Assembly (NCBI GenBank): GCA_903929455.1
Contig: CAIYVA010000094.1
Span: forward strand, 1 to 64,000
DNA length: 64,000 nucleotides
Direction of reading: 5' to 3'
Source: an uncultured Pseudomonadota bacterium
GTDB lineage: Bacteria > Pseudomonadota > Gammaproteobacteria > Steroidobacterales > Steroidobacteraceae
Position numbers and translations under genes: made by a program. Position 1 is the first letter of the stretch. Each line of letters starts with the position of its first letter. Below the pieces are notes generated by a model. The model made no database searches, was not told the origin of the DNA, and saw nothing but the letters and a program-made list of their open reading frames with translations. This document shows positions 58,063 through 64,000 of the stretch, piece by piece.

Positions 58063-59037
58063 ATGACTCATGGCATCGTCATGTACACGACCGGTGGGCC
58101 AGAGGTCCTGACATGGACTGAGATTACGCTGCCTCGTTTAAAGCGAAATGAAGTGCGCGTGCGGCATACGGCCGTTGGCGTTAATTACATTGATGTGTAT
58201 GACCGCACGGGTCTTTATGCTCGGCCATTGCCCTCAGGTCTGGGTCGTGAGGCCGCAGGTGTGGTTGAGGAATTGGGTAGTGGCGTGACGTCCGTTGCAG
58301 TCGGCGATCGCGTTGCTTATGTGCTTTCCACGCCTGGTTCATACGCTGAAGTGCGCCATGTCCCTGCGGATCGATTGGTTAAATTACCCGCCAGCATTAG
58401 CGATGAGCAAGCTGCTGCCATGATGCTTAAGGGGTTAACTGCGCAGTATTTACTGCGTAGAACTTGCAAGGTGCGCAAGGGCGAGCAGATCTTGGTGCAC
58501 GCGGCTGCCGGCGGCGTCGGTTTATTGCTGTGCCAATGGGCAAATGCGCTGGGTGCTGAGGTGATCGGTGTGGTTAGTAGTGATGCGAAGGCAGCGCTGG
58601 CGCGCGCTGATGGCGCACATGAGGTGATCGTGACATCGCGTGAAGATCTCGTTACTCGCGTGCGTGAGCTCACTCGTGGCAAAGGCGTATCTATTGTGTA
58701 TGACGCGGTGGGTCAAGATACGTTCTTTCCCTCTTTAGACTGTCTGCGGCGATTGGGGATGATGGTCAGCTACGGCAATGCATCCGGTCCGGTAGCGCCC
58801 TTTTCTGTTGCTGAGTTAGCCAAGCGCGGATCACTCTTTGTGACGCGCCCCAGTTTGTTTGACTACATTGCTACTCGCGCCGAATTGAACCGCTGTTCGC
58901 GAGAGTTGTTCGATGTTGTTGAGCGTGGGGTCGTGAAAATTCAAATTGGCCAACGCTACCCATTGGCCAATGCGGCGCAGGCTCATCGTGACTTAGAGGG
59001 TAGGCTGACGACTGGCCAGACTGTGCTGACGATCTGA
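58063..59037 (+). CDS. qorA: NADPH:quinone oxidoreductase (QorA-like, zinc-free MDR family)
   Basis: A medium-chain reductase of about 324 residues: YTTGGPEVLTWTE at the start, VGVNYIDVYDRTGLY, GREAAGVVEELG, and the NADPH-binding HAAAGGVGLLLCQWANALGAEVIG. Zinc ligands of alcohol dehydrogenases are absent, as in QOR/zeta-crystallin. It reduces quinones, probably by one electron. ATG at 58063 has GAGGTGAG upstream. It lies 53 bp after the [2Fe-2S] gene and may share its transcript. Confidence 0.92.
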   Translation: MTHGIVMYTTGGPEVLTWTEITLPRLKRNEVRVRHTAVGVNYIDVYDRTGLYARPLPSGLGREAAGVVEELGSGVTSVAVGDRVAYVLSTPGSYAEVRHVPADRLVKLPASISDEQAAAMMLKGLTAQYLLRRTCKVRKGEQILVHAAAGGVGLLLCQWANALGAEVIGVVSSDAKAALARADGAHEVIVTSREDLVTRVRELTRGKGVSIVYDAVGQDTFFPSLDCLRRLGMMVSYGNASGPVAPFSVAELAKRGSLFVTRPSLFDYIATRAELNRCSRELFDVVERGVVKIQIGQRYPLANAAQAHRDLEGRLTTGQTVLTI

Positions 59038-59043
59038 AGCGGT

Positions 59044-59057
59044 CGCTTAATAAAGCG
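59044..59057. terminator. Possible bidirectional hairpin between qorA and ilvN
   Basis: CGCTT-AATA-AAGCG lies in the 25-bp gap between the convergent stops of qorA and ilvN, flanked by AGC and GCT that can extend the stem with a bulge. The stem is short and no long T-run follows, so it is a weak candidate. Confidence 0.35.
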
Positions 59058-59062
59058 GCTGT

Positions 59063-59530
59063 TTAGATTGCAAGTGTGCCGCTTCGAACGGCTTCGATGA
59101 TCTCAGCATGTTTAGATATGTTAGTCAGAAAAGCCGAGATGCTGGCCTCATCAGCGATCACTTCTGCCACGATCTGTGTGCCTGATGTGGACAGTGTATG
59201 GCCATCGGTTGCGCTAATAAGCGCTTTAACAGTTGCCATATTAGCCGACGTCACTTGCAGCTTAATCAGCAGTAACTCGCGCTCGGCTTGGCGAGTTTTC
59301 GTGACGTCGTCAGCGGACACGACGTCTACCAGTTTGCGTAGCTGACTGGTCAGTTGACTGATGACGAGATCATCCCCTGTGGTCACTAGGGTCAGTTTCG
59401 AAACGGACGCATCGAGTGTCGGGGCGACCGCCAATGACTCAATGTTATAGGCGCGGGTAGAAAAGAGATTGGCGACCCGGCTAAGGGCGCCTGCCTCGTT
59501 TTGTAGCAAAATAGTGATGATGTGACGCAT
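59063..59530 (-). CDS. ilvN: Acetolactate synthase small (regulatory) subunit
   Basis: A regulatory subunit of 155 residues with an N-terminal ACT domain (HIITILLQNEAGALSRVANLFSTR, RAYNIESLAVAPT) that binds valine for feedback inhibition, and the usual C-terminal half (ERELLLIKLQV). Called ilvN or ilvH depending on the isozyme. Unusually, it is divergent from ilvB, with 137 bp between the two starts, rather than following it. ilvC is not in the window. Confidence 0.95.
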   Translation of the reverse strand: MRHIITILLQNEAGALSRVANLFSTRAYNIESLAVAPTLDASVSKLTLVTTGDDLVISQLTSQLRKLVDVVSADDVTKTRQAERELLLIKLQVTSANMATVKALISATDGHTLSTSGTQIVAEVIADEASISAFLTNISKHAEIIEAVRSGTLAI

Positions 59531-59667
59531 GAAATGACCGATTGTGCAGAAGTTCGCCGAACAGCATACCGCGGTTCATTTTGCGATGCATAGACGGCGA
59601 CGCGCCTGATTGCTACTCTCTCGTTTAAATCTGCAAAACATAGTGTTGTGAATAGGGGAATAGTGTC

Positions 59668-61482
59668 GTGACGACGGATCACCCGCGGGCTGGCCAGCGA
59701 TTGACTGGGGCCGAGATGATTGTCCAAATCCTCAGCGATGAGGGGGTGGATGTGGTTTTTGGGTACTCCGGTGGCGCCATTTTGCCGACCTATGACGCTA
59801 TTTTTGTTCATAATTTGGACGCCCAAAAGCGCCAGATCCCGCTGATCGTTCCCGCCAATGAACAAGGCGCCGGGTTTATGGCAGCCGGCTACGCCCGCGC
59901 CAGCGGTCGAGTGGGGGTGTGCATGGTCACCTCCGGTCCCGGTGCTACGAATACGGTGACGCCGATCCGAGACTCGATGGCCGATTCCATCCCGCTGGTG
60001 GTCATCTGCGGCCAGGTGCCGACCGCCGCCATTGGTACGGACGCTTTTCAGGAGGCGCCTGTCTCAGCGATCATGGGATCGGTTGCCAAGCACGTGTTTT
60101 TAGTCACGGATCCGAATCGTCTAGAAGAGACGGTGCGCACCGCATTTGAAATCGCGCGTACTGGCCGCCCAGGGCCGGTGGTGCTCGACATCCCTAAAGA
60201 CGTACAGAACTGGTCGGGTGTGTTTAAGGGGCACGGTAGTCTGCCCTTACCTGGATACCGAAATCGTCTGCGGGCGGTAGCAGAGCGACGTCTAGATGAC
60301 GACGCGCTACGTGCATTCTTTGTGATGCTTGCGCAGAGCGAGCGACCACTAATCTATGCGGGCGGCGGTGTGATTGCCGGCGAAGCAACAGCCGCACTAC
60401 GAGACTTTGCTGACACTTTTAAGATACCCGTGGTGACCACCTTGATGGGCCTTGGGTCAGTTGATACCACTGAGCCGCGCTGTATGCGCATGTTGGGTAT
60501 GCATGGCGCTGCCTTCGCTAACTATGCAGTGGATGACTGTGATTTTCTATTCGCTGTTGGTGCGCGCTTCGATGATCGCGTGGCTGCGGTGCCTCCTCGC
60601 TTTGCGCCAGGCGCTCGGCACGTTGCTCATCTTGATGTCGATGCCTCCGAGATTGGTAAGGTTAAGGCGGTCGACTGGAGCCATGTGGGCGTGATGGCGG
60701 ATGCACTGTGTCAATTGACGGCACATGGGAAAGCCCAGAAATTCAAGAGCAGCTGGCAACCTTGGCACGCACATTGTGCGGAGCTTAAGAAAGTGTATGC
60801 CATGAACTATGATCGAGAGAGCCCGCTAATTCAGCCCTATTACGTGCTCGAAGAAATTAATCGACTCACCAAAGGAGAGGCGATTATTTCAACCGGCGTA
60901 GGCCAACATCAGATGTGGGCTGCGCAGTACTTTGACTTTAAGAGCCCGCGCTTGTGGCTCACCTCGGGCAGCATGGGCACCATGGGCTTTGGATTGCCCG
61001 CGGCCATTGGCGCGCAATTCGCTCATCCCAATCGCCTGGTGATTGATATTGATGGTGACGCCAGTATCCGTATGAACTTGGGGGAGTTAGAGACAGTCAC
61101 TACCTATGACTTGCCGGTTAAGGTGGTTGTTCTGAATAATTTCGGCGACGGGATGGTGAAGCAGTGGCAGAAGCTGTTTTTTAAAGGCCGTTTGTCAGCG
61201 AGTGACAAGTCTCTCCACAAGAAAGACTTTGTTAAAGCAGCCGAGTCTGATCAGTTTCCTTGGGTGCGACGCTTAGATCGCAAGGAAGATGTGGCCTCAG
61301 TCATTGCCGACTTCATCGCCTTTAAAGGACCTGCTTTTCTTGAGGTCTTGATCGATCCCGATGCAGGTGTGTACCCAATGGTGGGCCCTGGTCAATCCTA
61401 TGAAGAGATGATCACCGGCGATTGGATCGCTTCTCGCGCCATCGGTCCTAGTGAGCCACCATCCACTTCGGGTATGTTCTGA
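59668..61482 (+). CDS. ilvB: Acetolactate synthase large (catalytic) subunit
   Basis: A thiamine-diphosphate enzyme of 604 residues that makes acetolactate or acetohydroxybutyrate for branched-chain amino acids. Motifs: FGYSGGAILPTYD, catalytic Glu in VPANEQGAGFMAAGYARASG, SGPGATNTVTP, and the ThDP/Mg motif DIDGDASIRMNLGELETV, followed by NNFGDGMVKQWQKLFF. The start is GTG at 59668 with GGGGA upstream. The paired regulatory subunit is divergent. Confidence 0.95.
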   Translation: MTTDHPRAGQRLTGAEMIVQILSDEGVDVVFGYSGGAILPTYDAIFVHNLDAQKRQIPLIVPANEQGAGFMAAGYARASGRVGVCMVTSGPGATNTVTPIRDSMADSIPLVVICGQVPTAAIGTDAFQEAPVSAIMGSVAKHVFLVTDPNRLEETVRTAFEIARTGRPGPVVLDIPKDVQNWSGVFKGHGSLPLPGYRNRLRAVAERRLDDDALRAFFVMLAQSERPLIYAGGGVIAGEATAALRDFADTFKIPVVTTLMGLGSVDTTEPRCMRMLGMHGAAFANYAVDDCDFLFAVGARFDDRVAAVPPRFAPGARHVAHLDVDASEIGKVKAVDWSHVGVMADALCQLTAHGKAQKFKSSWQPWHAHCAELKKVYAMNYDRESPLIQPYYVLEEINRLTKGEAIISTGVGQHQMWAAQYFDFKSPRLWLTSGSMGTMGFGLPAAIGAQFAHPNRLVIDIDGDASIRMNLGELETVTTYDLPVKVVVLNNFGDGMVKQWQKLFFKGRLSASDKSLHKKDFVKAAESDQFPWVRRLDRKEDVASVIADFIAFKGPAFLEVLIDPDAGVYPMVGPGQSYEEMITGDWIASRAIGPSEPPSTSGMF

Positions 61483-61568
61483 CAGCACGGCGGCGAGTCG
61501 GCGTTCGCCGCGATGCGTCGGCTAACGCGGGGTCGTCTTTACGGGCTAACTGAAGCGTCGGCAGCGAG

Positions 61569-62318
61569 TTACAGGCGCCTGTCGCGAGCCGCTAATAAAG
61601 CGTCAATTTTCTCGCCAAAAACGGCTGCCGGTTGGGCGCCCAACACGAGGCTGCCGACAAACTCAGTTCCATCCTGTTCTGCGATGATGAATCCTGGTGT
61701 GCCCGTCACGCCCAGTCGGTCGGCTTCTGCGAGATCGGCTTCGATTGCTTTTCGGACGTTTAAATCACCGATGCACGTGTCGAAACGCTTTGCGTCGACC
61801 CCGGCTTGCATCGCTACTCGATGGGCGAGTTCGGGTGTCAGGGCTGGTGCAGCGAATAGTGCCTCAAACACCGGCCAGAACTTACTTTGCGCGCTCGCGC
61901 AGCGCGTTGCGATCGCCGCCGGCATCGCATTATCGTGAAAAGTGAGTGGCATATCGCGCACCACATAGCGCACTTTTCCTGTATCGATGTACTTAGCCTT
62001 TAATTCAGGAAAGCTGTTTTCATGAAAGCGTCGACAAAAGGGACATTGATAGTCAGCGAATTCAAATAATATGACTGGTGCATCAGCTGCGCCTAGGCTG
62101 TCATTTCCCAGATCATGAAACCGGACGGGTGCCGTGACCTCAGGCGCAGTCGCCTTTTTTGCCGTAGCTTGCTGCTCAATTACTAATTTTTTGATGTCAT
62201 GTAGTTCGCTCAGTATAGCGTCAGCCTGTGTGGCGCTTATGACCGCTGAGTTAGTCTGAGTTGCACACCCTGCAATCGCGCAGACGCTAAGCAGCACGAG
62301 TAAACTAAATTGCTTCAC
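61569..62318 (-). CDS. DsbA-family thiol oxidoreductase lipoprotein
   Basis: A 249-residue protein with a lipoprotein signal peptide (lipobox IAG-C18) followed by a 45-residue Ala/Thr-rich linker and a DsbA/thioredoxin domain. The active site is CPFC in FADYQCPFCRRFHENSF, and the cis-proline loop is GVTGTPGFII. It resembles Com1/BdbD-like proteins, so it probably oxidises or isomerises disulfides while tethered to the membrane. Its partner and substrates are unknown. It is convergent with ilvB; the 86 bp between contains a GC-rich hairpin (61488-61512). Confidence 0.9.
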   Translation of the reverse strand: MKQFSLLVLLSVCAIAGCATQTNSAVISATQADAILSELHDIKKLVIEQQATAKKATAPEVTAPVRFHDLGNDSLGAADAPVILFEFADYQCPFCRRFHENSFPELKAKYIDTGKVRYVVRDMPLTFHDNAMPAAIATRCASAQSKFWPVFEALFAAPALTPELAHRVAMQAGVDAKRFDTCIGDLNVRKAIEADLAEADRLGVTGTPGFIIAEQDGTEFVGSLVLGAQPAAVFGEKIDALLAARDRRL

Positions 62319-62435
62319 ATGAGCTCCGCTTGATAGGATGAGTAACCGACCTTACCAGATTACCATACGACATGCGGCGGCTCGCGTGAGTCAAAAAACG
62401 AAGTATCACTGCAAGTGTCCTTGAGGTTTAGTGCT

Positions 62436-62855
62436 ATGAAATTCCTACACACCATGGTGCGAGTGACCGATCTTGAGGCATCGCTCCATTTTTATTGTCA
62501 GCAACTGGGTTTGGTGACAGTGGGTCGTAAAGACTATGAGCGCGGTCGCTTTACCTTGGTTTATCTTGCAGCGCCCGATAATCCAGAGGTGCAGTTAGAG
62601 CTGACGCATAACTGGGATCCTGAGTCGTACACGATGGGTCGAGCATTTGGGCATTTGGCGTACGAGGTGGACGATATATACCTTATCTGTGAGCGACTGA
62701 TGAGGGGTGGTGTAGTCATTAACCGACCGCCGCGAGATGGGCACATGGCCTTTGTGCGTTCTCCTGATCTGGTGTCTATTGAGTTACTACAGAAAGGATC
62801 GTCTAAAGCGCCCGCCGAGCCTTGGCTATCCATGCCGAATGTGGGCGAGTGGTAG
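62436..62855 (+). CDS. gloA: Lactoylglutathione lyase (glyoxalase I)
   Basis: A protein of about 139 residues with the glyoxalase/VOC fold that converts the methylglyoxal-glutathione adduct to S-lactoylglutathione. Expected metal ligands are visible: His near the N-terminus (FLHTMVRV), Glu in VQLELTHNW, His in FGHLAYEVDD and Glu in LVSIELLQKG. ATG at 62436 has GAGG upstream and gives the normal MKFLHTM start. It is followed after 2 bp by the S1/P1 nuclease gene. Confidence 0.93.
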   Translation: MKFLHTMVRVTDLEASLHFYCQQLGLVTVGRKDYERGRFTLVYLAAPDNPEVQLELTHNWDPESYTMGRAFGHLAYEVDDIYLICERLMRGGVVINRPPRDGHMAFVRSPDLVSIELLQKGSSKAPAEPWLSMPNVGEW

Positions 62856-62857
62856 CG

Positions 62858-63718
62858 ATGCAGTCGGCGATTGCCAGGTGTGCACGAGCGAGCGTCAATT
62901 TTGCGTCTGTTGTGATTTTTTTAGGTGCGCTTCTGTTCGGTACCGAGGCGGTCGCGTGGGGGGTGGTAGGGCACCGATTGATTAGCGAGATAGCCGAGCA
63001 GCATCTCGATGCGCGTAGTCAGCACGCATTGCATGATCTGATCGGTACGGAAAGTTTGGCTGATGTCAGCGTGTGGTTGGATCAGCAGCGGCTTGCACTT
63101 CGTCATCAGCAGCCAGGCTCTGAGCGTTGGCATTATGATGATTGGCCAGTCTGTGAGACCGAGAATGTATCGCGCGAGTATTGTCGCGATGGCAATTGTG
63201 CATCACAGGCTTATATCCGATCATTGTCAGTGTTGCGTGACCATCAGGCAGCACACGCTATACGGCTCAATGCACTACGCGTCGTAGTGCACGTACTAGA
63301 AGACATCCATCAGCCATTACACGCGGCGGATCATCGTGATCGTGGCGGCAATCAAATCGACGTCAGACTGGGTCCGCATGGTCGCCATTCGTCGCTACAC
63401 GCTGCATGGGATACTCAGTTTTTAAGTGATTTTCATGATCGCCAGTCGCTCAACCAAGTAGCGAGAGAGTGGCTCTCGCAGGCGTCTAGCGAGATCGGCT
63501 TGCTAGAAAAAGGGGACATACACAGTTGGTTATTAGAGTCTCATCAGTTGGCGCGTGCGACCGCCTACGGTGAGCTGCCGGGGTTCAGCTGCGCAGTGGA
63601 TTCACCTGTTGACGTCGTCTTGTCAGCGGATTACACAGAACACGCAACGCATGTGATTCATAGGCAGCTGCTACGCGCCGGTGTGCGCTTGGCCGCTGTA
63701 TTGCGTGAAGCGCTCTAG
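62858..63718 (+). CDS. S1/P1-type nuclease, exported
   Basis: A 286-residue protein with a signal peptide (residues 1-33, ending in EAVA) whose cleavage would leave W as the mature N-terminus, the zinc-ligand Trp of S1/P1 nucleases (WGVVGH). Other ligands are in place: DVSVWLD, WHYDD, the H-x3-D-x-H run [13 protein letters not shown], and the H-x3-D of SLHAAWD. Such enzymes cut single-stranded DNA and RNA and release 3'-phosphate, likely for phosphorus or nucleoside scavenging outside the cytoplasm. It is coupled to gloA by a 2-bp gap. Its stop overlaps the next convergent gene by 4 bp. Confidence 0.92.
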   Translation: MQSAIARCARASVNFASVVIFLGALLFGTEAVAWGVVGHRLISEIAEQHLDARSQHALHDLIGTESLADVSVWLDQQRLALRHQQPGSERWHYDDWPVCETENVSREYCRDGNCASQAYIRSLSVLRDHQAAHAIRLNALRVVVHVLEDIHQPLHAADHRDRGGNQIDVRLGPHGRHSSLHAAWDTQFLSDFHDRQSLNQVAREWLSQASSEIGLLEKGDIHSWLLESHQLARATAYGELPGFSCAVDSPVDVVLSADYTEHATHVIHRQLLRAGVRLAAVLREAL

Positions 63719-64000
63719 CGCGACATTCGGTGTCTGTGAGCGTTGGTGCGCGTTGTTGTTTTGTTTAAAAATAAGGCGGGATCCACCCAGGCCTGATTGA
63801 GCATGACGGAAAAGTGTAGGTGCGGTCCGGTTGCTCTACCCGTCGCTCCCGCGTGACCGACCAGCTGGTTTGACTGGACAGCATCACCCGTTGTGACAGA
63901 GGTGTCTTGTAGGTGGCAGTACAGTGTGAGAAATCCCTGTCCATGATCGACGATAACGGTGTTGCCGTTAAAAAAATAATCGCCTGTTAGGATGACCACG
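63715..64000 (-). CDS. M23-family metallopeptidase (LytM domain), partial
   Basis: The C-terminal 95 residues of a LytM/M23 peptidase; the frame is open to the right edge, so the N-terminal part lies outside. Visible are [19 protein letters not shown] (His of the catalytic pair), [18 protein letters not shown] with the zinc-binding HxH, then [12 protein letters not shown]. Such proteins cleave peptidoglycan cross-links or, if degenerate, activate amidases; the catalytic residues seen here are intact. Confidence 0.88.
   Translation of the reverse strand, partial: VVILTGDYFFNGNTVIVDHGQGFLTLYCHLQDTSVTTGDAVQSNQLVGHAGATGRATGPHLHFSVMLNQAWVDPALFLNKTTTRTNAHRHRMSR

Overview
The window is 64 kb of a compact proteobacterial chromosome, with 55 protein genes or gene fragments in near-continuous coding. 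Gene content and order suggest a gammaproteobacterium, probably of a deep or Xanthomonadales-like lineage. The supporting evidence is the def-fmt-rsmB-(DUF4390)-ntrY-ntrX block beside lysM-smg-topA-hemF, the gor/prlC/yrdA/aroE/hemB group, an argS-priA pair followed by a SPOR-domain gene, rlmJ, smg, a gammaproteobacterial-type gshA, and a Pseudomonas-like magnesium-type HemB. This assignment is inference from synteny and family type; no rRNA or tRNA gene is present to settle it. I saw no prophage, insertion sequence, integrase, CRISPR array or tRNA gene.

Layout. 1-6.2 kb: an amino-acid permease cut by the left edge, a marR-emrA-emrB efflux operon, and mdh-marC. 6.2-14.5 kb: a candidate small RNA with a strong terminator, a dual CDGSH iron-sulfur protein, a CarH-like MerR/B12 regulator, an ABC-F ATPase, an M15 peptidase, an HD protein, xthA and prlC. 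14.5-19.2 kb: gor, a gamma-class carbonic anhydrase, hemB-aroE and rlmJ. 19.2-24.8 kb, all on the minus strand: lysM, a short stretch that may be the end of a decayed dprA, smg, topA and hemF. 24.9-32.1 kb, plus strand: def, fmt, rsmB, a DUF4390 protein, ntrY and ntrX, with most junctions overlapping by about 4 bp. 32-36.7 kb: priA, argS and a SPOR protein. 37-39.7 kb: a small membrane protein, a DUF3106 protein, a YebC-family protein and a cyclophilin. 39.7-43.8 kb: dctA and the three-gene transhydrogenase operon pntAA-pntAB-pntB. 44-49 kb: an HNH/5'-3' exonuclease pair and a dienelactone hydrolase-gabD-MFS operon. 49-55.8 kb: gshA, a diguanylate cyclase and pyruvate carboxylase. 55.8-59 kb: a FAD-dependent ferredoxin-type reductase, a PII gene with a well-formed NtrC/sigma-54 control region, a [2Fe-2S] protein and a quinone reductase. 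59-64 kb: ilvN and ilvB divergently arranged, a DsbA-like lipoprotein, gloA, an S1/P1 nuclease and an M23 peptidase cut by the right edge.

Most of this is housekeeping. The points that stand out are: an NtrX whose AAA+ domain has lost its Walker motifs and GAFTGA loop although receiver and HTH look intact; a textbook pair of NtrC boxes plus a -24/-12 promoter before the PII gene; an unclassified structured RNA between mdh and the CDGSH gene; a probable dprA remnant; a CarH-like regulator with an altered W-x9-EH motif; and the divergent split of the acetolactate synthase subunits. I did not find a convincing multi-gene novel system. The best leads are the NtrY/degenerate-NtrX pair and the nitrogen/redox cluster around the PII gene.
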